Shown here piece after piece: positions 25,301-36,403 of a DNA stretch of 64,000 bases (positions within the stretch are counted from its first letter, which is position 1; each line of letters opens with the position of its first letter). A model generated the notes under the pieces. It saw only the letters and a list, made by a program, of their open reading frames with translations. It was not told where the DNA came from and ran no database searches. Origin of the DNA: Hetaerina americana. Lineage: Eukaryota; Arthropoda; Insecta; Odonata; Calopterygidae. A program made the position numbers and the translations under genes. The stretch lies in contig JAKTNV010000027.1 of the NCBI GenBank assembly GCA_022747635.1, positions 558,001 to 622,000 of the forward strand. The letters run 5' to 3'.

Positions 25301-26599
25301 GAAATAAAGCTCGTATTGAATGTTTTGGATGTTATCCCAGATTTACTTAAATAAAATACCCCTAGATTTTCTGTCATCTTTTCGACCAAAAGCATGGCAT
25401 AAAATGATATGGAATCCAGCAATACTGTCTAAAGCACCCTGTTTCCAAAGCAAATGTTTTAATGTGCCCCTGGTCACAAAAGTTATTTCCTTCCATGCTT
25501 AGATTCTCTTGATCATATTTTAAGAAATAATGCAAGCAATTATATTTTTATTTTAAAGTACTTCTCTGGTATAATGAGTTTGCCAGGGAACAGGACCGGC
25601 TGAAGAGCTACCAAGTATTGCTTATTAGGCAATGTATGTAATTCTAATAATAATTTATCCTTTCTCTCTCAATTGAAAATATGAAAGAATTTTCCAAAGA
25701 ACTACCCTTGTTTACCCTCACAGAATATGCCTAATGCCTTAATTTTTATCACCAAATACAAGCGATCACAATACAGATCCTCAATACACTGATGAAACCG
25801 ATTAAAACTTTACTGTTGGTATAAATTTTCCCAAAACCATCTTCCAATTTGCTTTCTGCCCTTCCAATGGTTGTTGCAATGTTTTGGTGCAGGCTGATCT
25901 GTGTTTCCTAAGTTTTTGCCCCAATCAAAGATCCCCAATTATAATATTACCCCATCAATTAAACAATGCGATAAAATGTAAACATCTACAACTAACTACC
26001 ATTATTAGTTGATGTATGGGCATTTCCAAATTACATATCTATTGGAGATGAAAGCCATTTGGAAACATAGACACTGAGTAGCATATTAAAAGTTTCAAGG
26101 GATGACAAAGGGTGATGGATTCTAAACTGGATATGCGTTAAAGTGCAACATAATTAGCTTTATAGGTGTGGTTGCTGTATTTCAGTAACTCCCATTCTGT
26201 AAAACTTACCTGATAGCGTATTTCCTTTTCCACAAACTTTTACTATATACTTCTGTTTTGCTGATTCTCATTAGCACATAATTTCCTCAAACAGCCAATC
26301 TTTTCTATTATCTTCCCTGTCCACATGTCGAATTGTTTACTTTTTAAATGTGTTCATTGTGTAAAAACTGATGACTCAGTTCTATACTGCTTCCTGAGAA
26401 AGATTCATACTGGTGACAGAGCTAATATTTGACCAGAGTAATATGTAATGTATTCATACCACTTCACTGACTGCTACATATATTAGAACTATTTAATTGA
26501 TCTATTCTCTTCTGAAAATATGTGCAATTTCATTTTATCAAGAGTCAAAGGACCTACCAAAATTCATTTTAATTTTCCACTAATATTTCAGAGTGGAAA
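25301..26599. other. Spacer segment, nothing recognised
   Basis: AT-rich sequence with no convincing frame, terminal repeat or RNA gene. Confidence 0.5.
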
Positions 26600-26895
26600 T
26601 TCCTGCTTATTACATGATAAAAATTTTTGTGCACAAGAAGTTTGGAAACACTCCCAAGTAAACTTATAACTTCAAAATTAATCCCATTATCATTAAAATG
26701 AATGGTATCATTGCAACAAAAAGTAATGTAGATATGGTGTTCCCCAAGCTCATTCTGATTACTCAAGTAAATATACTCTTCATGATTTAAAACATTTTTA
26801 CTCAGGATATTAAGCGGAATTAACTAAAGAATTTCAATGTTTGGACCAGTCATAAATTAAAGTAAGTTTTTGAACGATTTTTTAATGATTCTTAG
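26600..26895 (-). repeat. Diverged duplication in spacer, copy 2
   Basis: Partner of 25,016-25,300, about 1.6 kb away. The spacing and divergence suggest an old interspersed repeat rather than a recent tandem event. Confidence 0.65.
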
Positions 26896-27139
26896 ACCAT
26901 TACACAGACTTTTTAGACGTTGGTATAATACTTATTGAAATTATGTACTATTTATTTTAGAGTTTATAATATTTTTGAAATTTTTTGCAGTATTATAGCT
27001 GAAATTAAATTTTTCATAATGCCAAGTGTCCCTTATTGGAAGGGTGTTTTGTAGTTATAAAGCATTCTTAAACAGAATGCTTATATTATACAACTTCAGT
27101 CATAATGCACGATTTAGATACGTATAAGCAAATTATGGA

Positions 27140-27630
27140 TGGCTAGACCCTCGTTAAACCAACGCGAGTGCGGACAGCATTAAACATTACCTGGAAGAGG
27201 GTAAAGGCAGGGCGGACGCGGTCACGACGAACGTAACCTAGGCGTTCCGCCTCGTCCGAAGTTGAGTCAGCAATGGGACACCTTGTCGCGACAAACGCAA
27301 CATAGCCGAAGCATCGTGCCCTTCCGGTCACCGCCAGATAACCAACTGACTCCTTTTACGGCGACATGCCTTGCCGTTTTTCAAGCGGCTATATTTTTCA
27401 TAGGTCGCCTAGTTGTGTTTATGCTCATTGTCACAATATTTAGTTCCGATATCTTCCAGGAGCCCCACCAGCGCCGTTGTATTTCCCTCTTATCATTTAT
27501 TTAATTATTTTTTCGTGTTTTTTAGACGTGTAACATTATTTGGTCTCTAATATTTTTCATAGGGGCCTATTTCATTTTCTTTGGCGTATGCCATAGCTCC
27601 ATTAGTGTTTTCTTTTCATTTATCAAAGTA
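27140..27630. other. GC-richer patch and flank, unassigned
   Basis: Bases 27,140-27,360 are clearly richer in GC and CpG than the surrounding spacer. They contain short frames on both strands (62 and 80 codons) with no domain. This could be the edge of an unrecognised insertion. The rest up to 27,630 is T-rich and may be 3' sequence of the adjacent RT remnant. Confidence 0.35.
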
Positions 27631-27634
27631 TATT

Positions 27635-28235
27635 TTACACTTTGTCATTAAGAAGTCTGAAAGTTTTTCTATGTTTGATTTTTGGTATACCAACTCGTTT
27701 TCTTCCCAGGGGGGGGGGGGGGGGAAGACCAAAAGCCAGCCTCAGCGTCTTTGTTTCTGTACCATTTAATTTATCCATCAGGGATCTACTGACTACTCCC
27801 ATCCACGCAGGTGCTGCGTAGGTCAATACTGGTCTTATTACTGTCGAGTATATTATTATTTTTACGTCTTGAGGGGTGGCGTTTTGTCTCAAATATTTGA
27901 TACTTTTACTCCATTCAATAGGTTGTTGACTATTCCTAATACATTCGCTAGATATTTTAGGTGATCTTGGGTGGGCGAAGAGTATTGCTTTGGTTTTTTT
28001 GTGTTTATCTGCAATTTCCATTTTCAAAAGCCTTAGACAGGTCAAGGAAGATTCCAATGGATTTTTCTTTTTTATTGTAAGCATCACTTATAAAGTCTGT
28101 AACTCTATGAATCTGTTGTTCGGTTGATTATCCCTGGCGGAATCCGAACTGTTCTTGCGGTATGACCTCCGTTAGCTCCGTATATCTATTGATGTGCGGT
28201 GCTACAACACTTAGTAGATTAAGAAGTAAGATATT
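27635..28235 (-). pseudogene. Jockey-type non-LTR RT remnant with internal deletion
   Basis: Read on the minus strand, the fragment starts at the arm boundary with VIPQEQFGFRQG. A TAA (28,128-28,130) follows, then STEQQIHRVTDF and FLDLSKAF (motif A, about 28,026-28,049). After a deletion that removes motifs B and C (including the F/YADD active site), another frame continues ADKHKKTKAILF and then VIRPVLTYAAPAW, the conserved thumb-to-connection region of jockey-clade elements. A run of 16 G (27,709-27,724) appears as consecutive prolines. No 5' region; non-functional. Confidence 0.85.
27709..27724. repeat. G16 homopolymer
   Basis: Sixteen consecutive G within the RT remnant. Length may be unreliable for technical reasons. 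Confidence 0.9.
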
Positions 28236-29519
28236 AGAAGTAAGATTAGGGGTAGGTGGTGATGTTTTGAATACTGAAGGCTCAGGTTCCATTTGGAGCA
28301 ACTGGCCAAAATGTTTTGGGTAGAAAAGAGAGGTAGGCACATTAGAATGGTTTAGGGGCCCAGATGGTCAAAGGTCAAACCCTGAATGGAAGAGAAGGTT
28401 AAAATTACTTGTTTGATTAGTAAACTAATTCAACAGAAGTGTAATAATACCTGAAAATTCTATAATTCCTACATGACCAAGGATACCTGTTAATTAGCAC
28501 TAAAACCTGTGAAGGGAAATGATGAAATATATATATAGGCAGGAAAATCTCTGGCTAATGCCTAATTCTGCAAGCAAAAAAGAATAAAAATTATAGACTA
28601 TGGCTTCGGTAGCTTCTGCTGTAAGAATTTTTATTTTATGATAATAACAATGTGTTATTGAATATAGTAATTGTTTGAAAAGTAATTCCCTTTATTGTTT
28701 ATTCTACAAAAATATTTACCCAAATGAATTTTTAAAAGCTATCATTAAAATGAATTGACTTGGTATTTCTCCATTTTTACCAAGGTCTCATCAATTACGC
28801 TGAAATTGGGGCATGAATATAACATGTATTTTTTATCTGTGGCAAGTCTAACGATGTGTTTTGAGATTGGGGAAATATCTTTGCAGGGAAAAAACTGTAT
28901 AGGCTATTGTGTACAATGTTATAAGTTTGAGATTTATAGATCATTTGAAATGCACATCCAATGAGAGAGGGACAGAAAAGGAGAACAGTGAAGGGAACTA
29001 CAGGAACATCTTTCTGCGGAGGCAGAATTTTGGAAGGCAGGAAAAATTTTTCACATTTTCTCCCAAAAACATCCTTTTTCCATGCTAAAATTAATGTTGT
29101 ATTTTACAGTGTTTTTTTTCCAATACATAATTATACGGGGTTGTCAGATGGGAAAAATGAGAGGACGGAACTTAAGTATTCCAAAGAATTTTATCAAATT
29201 CCTTCAGTCTATAATAGTAGGACAAAATGAATTATACAATGGTACAATTTTTAATGGCAAAGTATTTTGAATTTGAAACAAAATTGTTTCCCTCATGGGA
29301 AGCAATCCCGCACTTCAACAGGGTGACTGCGTCTCAAAGTTGAAGTACTTTCTCAATGTTGTGAGGGCATGTAACTCTTTGATGGTTTTGGCCAATAATA
29401 CCTAGTAATAAACCTTTATTCATTTTGAAAAATGGTACAACCATATGAAGTGTCATCAAAATAAATATATCTCTATGTATTAACATGAGTCTTAAATGTT
29501 ATTAAGATTGTCACGTAAG

Positions 29520-29773
29520 GATTCATCCTACAAATAAGTAGGTGAGCAAGTGTCCAGGTATATACCCTATTCTTGAAGCACTGGATGCAGTTCAATTGCA
29601 ACTGACTAGGCAGATAATCATACAGGCGCCTGAACACATCATGAAATGTGTTGTAAGTTGATCACCAACTACAACAGGTAGTAATTAGAGGCCCTTTACC
29701 TCTTGCCGTGTAGTTATGGATGTGAGATCTTAATTGGTATGTTTCTAGATTGACTTTTGCATTGATCAGAGCC
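29520..29773 (-). pseudogene. Non-LTR retrotransposon RT remnant, 3' part (right arm)
   Basis: Mirror copy of 18,077-18,330. It is separated from its 5' part by the Penelope-like element. Confidence 0.8.
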
Positions 29774-29794
29774 ACTTAAAAAAATAATAATAAA

Positions 29795-30358
29795 ATGGCA
29801 TTGAAAGATATTTACAGTACTGAACCGCCACAGGACCCCGCAGCCAAGTGGCGCAGAATCCTTTATTTAGACGATTTTTCACAAAAAGTATGTCAGAAAC
29901 TTCCAAAATGTAGAATTAAGATAGCCCATTATAACAAATCAAGCCTCAGGGGCCTGCTCTCCCACACAAAGGACAGAATCCCATATAAGGAAAAGAGTGG
30001 AGTATATAAGCTAAAGTGCGATTGCGGGGCAATATACATCGGACAGACAGGGAGGAAATTCCAAGAACGAGTGAAGGAGCATCAAGCATGTGCAAGAAAT
30101 AAAAAGATGAACTCTCAATTCGCAAAGCATTTGATTGATAATAACCATAAAAGTGATTTTGATTTCGAAATTTTACATGTTGAAAGCAAAGGCTATAGAT
30201 TAGACGCCTTAGAACATTTAGAAATTTTAAATAGTGTTTGTTTAAATGAAAATATTGTTAACGAATTTCTGTATGCCTCCCACTCTCCCCTCCTTAAAGT
30301 CCCAATCCTCACGGTGGCCGATGACACCCCCCCCTCCCCTTCATCTAACCCTCTCTAA
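29795..30358 (+). CDS. Penelope-like GIY-YIG endonuclease domain (right arm)
   Basis: An intact frame of 187 codons starting at an ATG (MALKDIYSTE). Residues 24-62 resemble the RT-to-endonuclease linker of Penelope-like elements. The GIY-YIG nuclease core follows: GVY at 69-71, a CxC pair at Cys75/Cys77, YIG at 81-83, GR at 86-87, and ERVKEH at 91-96 with His96. NNH (residues 116-118) is consistent with the later conserved region. This domain nicks target DNA during retrotransposition. The catalytic RT domain of the full polyprotein is missing, so the element cannot move alone. The ATG may simply be an internal methionine left by truncation. Differs from the left-arm copy by one Ile-to-Leu change near the C-terminus. 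Confidence 0.85.
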   Translation: MALKDIYSTEPPQDPAAKWRRILYLDDFSQKVCQKLPKCRIKIAHYNKSSLRGLLSHTKDRIPYKEKSGVYKLKCDCGAIYIGQTGRKFQERVKEHQACARNKKMNSQFAKHLIDNNHKSDFDFEILHVESKGYRLDALEHLEILNSVCLNENIVNEFLYASHSPLLKVPILTVADDTPPSPSSNPL

Positions 30359-30559
30359 TCCGCTGACTCACGAGAGCTCTACAATGTAGACTTCTCCCTC
30401 CCGCTCCACATTCCACCAACATCGCGGAGGGGACGCCAAACTGCCCTCCCCTCCGGCACGCAAACCAATCCTGACTTTACCCCTCCCAAACCTTCCTGAT
30501 TATCTCCACCCCACCCCCGCCCTGGCTGTATATATAAGAAGGGCTGCAAATGTAGAGAG

Positions 30560-30602
30560 CTCACCTGATGATGAAGTTTTACTTCGAAACCTGGGTCGTG
30601 TG
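30560..30602 (+). ncRNA. Hammerhead ribozyme motif in Penelope-like 3' region (right arm)
   Basis: The conserved core is present in order. CTGATGA at 30,565-30,571 is followed by a hairpin GAAG-TTTTA-CTTC (30,573-30,585, one extra T before it). GAAA follows at 30,586-30,589, then a very short stem III CC/GG, then GTC with predicted cleavage after C30,597. Stem I pairs CAC (30,562-30,564) with GTG (30,598-30,600), plus C30,560 with G30,602 across a mismatch. Type I hammerheads with short stem III are known from the repeats of Penelope-like elements. Such very short stem III versions may need dimers to be active. Confidence 0.72.
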
Positions 30603-30691
30603 AATAAATCGTTTTCGTGTGGAACTACAAAGTTAGTCCTTTCATTTATTTATAATGAATCGGTTCCATAAAGTTACGCCAGAAACCATTA

Positions 30692-31485
30692 ATTGATCAG
30701 AGCCTTAAAGATAAATAAACTAAATACTAACATGGTTCCATACCTAAGAAAAAAAGGTTTGCAGGAATCATGTGGTGGTATATTAGCAAGAGAGCAAATA
30801 GCTCACTATTGTAATAGCAAAATTTGTTTAACAAGCGGGTAAATGACCCAATAGCTCACCACCGTAATTCAAATGACATTGAAAAAAGGCGTGGTGGAGT
30901 GTTTTAAGCGATATACTTATTTGAAATGAGAAAGTTGAGCTTTCCTTGCATATAAACAGCTTTATTTAGTTCATCACAGATCTGACTGATGTGGACCTCC
31001 CAGTTAAGTTTTGTATCAATATAAGTTCCTAGTAAGCTAGCAGTTTCAATTTCAGTTATTAAGACTTAAATTCCAAAAAAAATCATCAACATGAATGCAA
31101 AGTGTATGATAATTATGATAATATTAACCATTCCTTAGTCTGTCATGGAGTAGAAGTTGATCATACATTTTCATCTTCTAGATGTTCACATTTTTGCACA
31201 AAAATGGTGTCATCGTTACATAAATCAAATGTAGATTTTATATTACAGGGCAAATCATTAATCCTGGTGATTAAACGACTGGGCCATGCATAGAGCGCTG
31301 CGGGAGATCATATTTTACTTAAAGAGCTGCAGATCAACAGCCATTACATTCAACCACTTGGCCGCGATTATCCAAATATGGCCTCAGTAGATTCAGTGCA
31401 ACACCCTTTGTACCATAACATTCTAGCCTTGAAAGTATTATTGACTGTTTAAAACAGTCGAAAGCCTTACTAACATCACATTGTG
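30692..31485 (-). pseudogene. Non-LTR retrotransposon RT remnant, 5' part (right arm)
   Basis: Mirror copy of 16,365-17,158, with the same stops and the same CNDD replacement of the catalytic motif. The damage therefore largely predates the inverted duplication. Confidence 0.85.
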
Positions 31486-32208
31486 TCACAGACAAGCAAG
31501 TGGGTTAATACGTGCATTGCGCATGTCCGTAGATAATGATGCAGGCATAAACACACGCAGTGTCGATTTTACTAATGAACGTCGTGATAAGAATTATATG
31601 TAGGTTCCACACATGAAACCACCGACTGTAAATTATCAGTGTCCAAATGCGGATGTATGTTTAATAAAGAATTAATGAAAGACCGATTGACGATATAGTG
31701 AAAAAGGAATTCCTGTGTGGGAGATATGATTTATGGGTTCTAATTGGAGTAGTTATAATAAATGGGGTTGAGCGACAGTTGAGGTAATTCGCGTCGTTGG
31801 GGATAGGTGGGTGATTTGGGAGAGGCAGGATTTTCCGGGCAGTGGGCACTATGGGCGGAAATAAAAAACCGGTACCGCAAAACATTACTCCAATAACGAA
31901 AGACGCAAGGGTACCGGTAAGTGGGTGTACTCTCAAAAAATAATACAGATGTGTTCGATGCATATATACGACATGGAAAGTGTTGGTCTCCTTCCATAGC
32001 CGGAAAACACCGAGCGGATTGCAATCTTAATGCACGGCCAATGCTGCATTGAATTGTTTGAGAGGGGAAAGTAGGTTCCTTTCGCAAAATGACAGTAGGT
32101 TGTTGCCGACAGTGCATACCCTCTTAAAGGAAGAACTCGATGTGTGTGTGTGTGTGAAACACAATTTCACTTCATAGATCATTGTGTAACTAGGTGAATG
32201 CATGCTAC

Positions 32209-32484
32209 TTACGGTATCACTCGTCCTTGTATTCTCGGAATTTCCAGCCAATTCAATTCCTTTTTTTCTCTCCTCACTTTTGGTGATGTTCCTTCCTTCT
32301 TCTTAGCTTGACGCTTCTTCAATAATATAATTCCACTCGCCTCATTCTCGGCCAGTGAAATACTTAAAAATACTAGTGAGAAGAACACCCAAACAAAAAA
32401 AGATAGGTCTTTTAAAGCAGTCTTTCTTACGATAAGAATAAAAGTACATTGAGTTAACTTGAGGTCACGTTTGCCGTTGAGCAA
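32209..32484 (-). CDS. Open frame with hydrophobic segment, right-arm duplicate
   Basis: Mirror of 15,364-15,639, with the frame, hydrophobic segment and donor conserved and one amino-acid change. No ATG start; candidate internal exon only. Confidence 0.25.
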   Translation of the reverse strand: MLNGKRDLKLTQCTFILIVRKTALKDLSFFVWVFFSLVFLSISLAENEASGIILLKKRQAKKKEGTSPKVRREKKELNWLEIPRIQGRVIP

Positions 32485-33823
32485 CTCAACGTTGACCTCT
32501 TAGAAATTAGCGTAATAGATTCCTTCCCTCCACTTAAAAAACGCAATACTCAAGGGGCTTCTCTAATTGAAAAAATGGAGCACACCAGGGACAGTCAAAC
32601 GAGCAAACAGTTGGAGGCACGAGACCATAAGCAAAAAACTCATGAAAAACAATGAGAATTGGTGTTTTCGCTGCCTCTACAAAGGTGTGCATGGCATCCC
32701 CAGTGGAGCACATTTCAGGCTGGCAAAGGAAAATTACATCCTTAAGGAAATTCTACTGCGACACAGTTTTCCTTCAGATCACGTCAGTAAAATGCCGACA
32801 CTCGGCCGTTAAATTCTCAAGCTACTATATGCACAAAGGAGGAAAGAGTTTCGCCCTGCCTTATTCAATGTGACGTGTCCGTATAGTCGCCTCCGCGAAT
32901 AGCAGCTGGAATAGTCTCGAAGGGCTTGCCTTTGTTCTTAGAAGGAACCTCTGTGAAGCAGTGATTTGATAATAAGTGCGCCTTGACCACGGATTAATCG
33001 AACCTATTTTTTCTAGTAATTGTTTAAAACAATAACGACGAAGATCCGTGCGCCTGCGAATCGTGGATGGATCTGACATGGGATTTAGTCTTATTATTAC
33101 TTGGTGACGATTGGCGCAGTCATGGGAAAGAGTGATGTTTTCGATTTCATTCTGGATATTACTGGTGTCCCAGGGATCGCAATAGTGACCCCTGCCCCGA
33201 GTGCACTCAACCACTGTGCCCAGAGTACGTTTCTAATTTTCCCTGGGAAAGTTTATAAAGTTCCCTGAAATTTATCATGCTGAGTTAAATCAAAGTGTTT
33301 AATAGTATCCACAGGATGGCGACTCGTGCTGTCAAGAGTTGATTTCGAATGTCGTGCGATGGATGATTTTGCTGTTAACCGAAGCGGATCGTCTCAGTGA
33401 GCATGTATGTACTCTGGCAAATATTAAGTAACCGTGGTATATTCAAGAGAAAAGAATAATCCGTCTTTTTATGAGAGTGGAGAGTTAGACTTCTCGTTGT
33501 AGGTGCGAGGGATGGACCGTGATACTAAGTTCCGATTCGATATTTCTCACGTATGTTTCTGTGCCATTACGCGCCTTTGCGCAGTCGTACTTCCATTTCT
33601 TGTGGAAAAGGCGAACTATTTCCACTGGCGCCATCTTGTGTTTTAAGAACAGACTACTGCGGTTAGTTGAACAATGTAACAAAATTAATATTCAATTAAA
33701 AATTATTATTTAGTAAAGAGAAATATATATAAAATTACACTACATAAATCTTGATGAAATTTTTCTGCAGATTTAATTTACTCTTAAGAATATAACTTCT
33801 TGGCATATTTTTCAAATTAAAAA

Positions 33824-33910
33824 ATGACGTCATCCAACTGTTTCGACCACCTGCTATTCATTCGACGAGCTACCCGTTCAGTTGGTCATGTGTCGTCGTG
33901 TCAGAAGGAG
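33824..33910 (+). CDS. Candidate first coding exon (unknown protein)
   Basis: An ATG opens 29 codons (MTSSNCFDHLLFIRRATRSV...) and ends exactly at GAG|GTGAGT, a near-perfect donor in phase 0. Beyond the donor the frame continues open for another 35 codons, so the exon reading is only one possibility. The mirror copy is at 13,937-14,023 (minus). No matching acceptor exon was identified. Confidence 0.28.
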
Positions 33911-34993
33911 GTGAGTGTATACTTGTCTAATGTTCCCGCCTTTTTAGATTATTGTCGGATGCCTTATATTCTCGGCTGCACTTGTGTAAAAGGGTGTAAT
34001 TCTTTTATTTCGAGGTAATTTTATACTTATTATTGCGAATAGGGAAGGATATTTCGAATTCCTCGTAATTATGGGAACCAAGTGTGGACTGATTTTTTGC
34101 GCGATACGTAGTAACTAATCTGTTTAAAGCTTGCCAGGGAAAAGTTAAACTACACCAAAATTAACAATGAAACAGGAAGTAGTGCCATTTCGATTATTTT
34201 CAAAATATAATTAATGCCGAAAAGACGGAGAGATTTAGATACGCGACGATATCAGGCGTTGCTCTTCTCCACTAAGATTGCCGGTTTTCTTCTATTCCAG
34301 AGAACACAATATCTCAAACTATTTTCTACTCCAAATGTAGATTCTATTCCAAAGCTATACAGGGTGCGGTAAAATATCTTTCTTAATTCAAAAGTAATTT
34401 ATGTAGCCACAATCTGTATTTTAAGACGTCTCCTCATCCGCAGTCGGTTCCCTGCCTTTGCGATTCGTCAACCCGAGATTTTTGAATGTAGGTACTTATT
34501 TCTAGGGACTGTACCAGCCCCATCTAATTGCATCTTGCTTCCATACTCATTGATAGGGTAAACTTAAGCTATAATTAAACTTTTACGAACCGGAGTCCAA
34601 CGAGTGCGAACGTTTGTCGCAAGAAAGCGGTGGCCATTGGAATTGTTTGAGCGAACGCATTCCAAGCTAAAAGTCAAGGTCACTATGGGCCAAGAGTCCT
34701 CAAGTTCATTTGCCCCATTTTACTTGGACACTCTCTCTCTTTCTGACTGAGGTTGGAGTTGGATAATTTGTTTTCGGAGACAATTGATTTTTAAAGTGTG
34801 ACGATGAATTCCGTGTTTTTGAACATTCAAAGCTTTATTTCATGCGACTACTATTTGGCGAAAAGGTGCAATACATATGTTTACACTCCGATACAAAATG
34901 ACTTGAAGTGTTTTAATTGAATTAATGAGGCGAAATAAGTTTCATATTCTAAAACCCGATCGGGGTTTAACGTTCAATGTCGTTATAATGAAC

Positions 34994-35690
34994 GATTGGG
35001 CATTTTTTGGATGCAAAATATAAACATAGTGATATTGGAAAGTTTTTCATGCACATTCTTAAGTGTTTGGACTCTTGGCTAAGCTGTTTTGGAATCTGAT
35101 TTCAGTGATGTGATCGGTTTGCGTGTGTTAGTTTGGAAAGGATAATCCTCTTGGAAAGGGAAGAATGTCCGAGTGTTGCGAGAGAGTGAGATGGACGGAT
35201 ACGTCCGGAAGTGCAGGAATGAAATATGGATTCCTAGGGAATGGAAATTCGAAGAATCCGTCGAATAGGAATAATTGTAAGTACACGCATTTATTTAATT
35301 ATTCATTTATCAGTGCTAAGTATGTTCACGTCGGGTTGACCCCGACATGGGAGGTCAGATTTTAATTTCCCTCTCTTACTTATCTCTTTTTTACTCTCTC
35401 CCCCTTGCATATTTCTCACAACAATTTACCTTCCTTATGAGGAAGCAGTGCAATGAAAATATTCCAATTTGTTTCACGCGGGTGAATCATTGTTGCTGAA
35501 AATGTAAACAGTGCTGTAGTTACGTGCGACAACGTGCGCGAGTCAATTGAAATTCTGCTAACGTGGCTTTTTTTGTCTAGTCATTAAGCTAACTACTGGC
35601 CTTTGTCTTTTTGAATAAACGTCTGCTGGTATAAAATATGCTTTTCCTCGAAAAATGCCTACTTGTTCCATTTGCATTATAAGTTTTCGT
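34994..35690 (+). repeat. Direct repeat copy B (right arm)
   Basis: Mirror of 12,158-12,854. The exon-like segment reads on the plus strand from the ATG at 35,165 to a GTAAGT donor at 35,277. Confidence 0.88.
35165..35276 (+). CDS. Candidate coding exon, copy B (unknown protein)
   Basis: Predicted exon of 112 nt: 37 codons starting MSECCERVRW, then one base and a consensus GTAAGT donor. The paralogue at 36,585-36,696 has exactly the same length, frame and donor. The encoded peptide is polar with two adjacent cysteines and has no signal peptide or known domain. A possible downstream exon begins at 35,695, but the phases do not fit directly (one spare base after codon 37). The mirror copy is at 12,572-12,683 on the minus strand and has Pro instead of Ser at residue 2. 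Function unknown; it may be a non-coding first exon or a chance frame. Confidence 0.35.
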
Positions 35691-35694
35691 CCAG

Positions 35695-35860
35695 GGGATC
35701 GGAATTGGGACGGCGGCTATCGTACAGGCTTACCGCCCAGAAGGCTCGGGATCAAATATCGTCTGTGTTGAATATTTTTCAGAGGTATCTCGATCCCTAC
35801 TTGAGGTGCCTCGTGGAGAGAGCTTTGAGTGAGTACGACGCCCGTCGGATGGGGTATTAA
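35695..35860 (+). CDS. Candidate terminal exon (unknown protein)
   Basis: After an AG acceptor-like site (ttttcgtccag) an open frame runs to a TAA following ...ARRMGY. It is rich in Arg, Leu and Glu and predicted helical (for example YLDPYLRCLVERALSEYDAR). The frame also extends upstream of the acceptor to an ATG at 35,663. Duplication copy A ends exactly at this acceptor, so only copy B carries it. The mirror is at 11,988-12,153 (minus), where the acceptor reads TAG instead of CAG. No known domain; joining to the exon at 35,165 would break frame unless another exon intervenes. Confidence 0.3.
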
Positions 35861-36403
35861 ATAGCGAACCCCTTTGCGCCTTTTGTCTAGAGTAGGCTAA
35901 TGCTGACGGCCGGCTTCTCTCCATCATTCATAGTTTTCTACCCATCATATTTGGTGCAAATTACCTCAGATTTTGGTCGCCTCCCGTAAATACTACTACT
36001 TTTTTTTAAGTTTTCGTCGAAGTCGAGTTTTAAAATTTAGAGTGTGCATATTTAGCCTGAAATCTTTGACTACACGCCCTTTCAACATCGCGTGTGTTCG
36101 GTATTATGTGTAGCACGCGCTTCAAAGCACCTCAGAGACCCTGGATTATTCCACTGAAGCCGCTTAATTTTTGGGAATACCTAATAACTTTCGTTAATCG
36201 TTTGGGTTTTTGAAACTGATGTTAGTGTCTGATTAAAAACAATTTTTTTGGAGGTATTTTTTAGTTTCGAGTTAAAACGGAAAGAAAAAGAAACCTCTTA
36301 TGTTTTTTGCTCAATTGTTTGTGTGTGTGGTATATTTTCTTGGAAAGCTTTTTCCCACTATTGGCGAACAATATGTGTATCATTTGGGCAATATACAATA
36401 TGT

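Larger units (their letters stand above)
29774..30691 (+). mobile_element. 5'-truncated Penelope-like element (right arm)
   Basis: Mirror copy of 17,159-18,076. The same 13-bp duplication is at 29,761-29,773 and 30,692-30,704, written here as attgatcagagcc. Identical nesting in both arms shows that a single insertion was later duplicated. Confidence 0.85.

Noticed and set aside
25790..25810. CTGATGAAAC as another hammerhead
   Set aside because: No stem II, no GAAA at the right distance and no NUH site follow.
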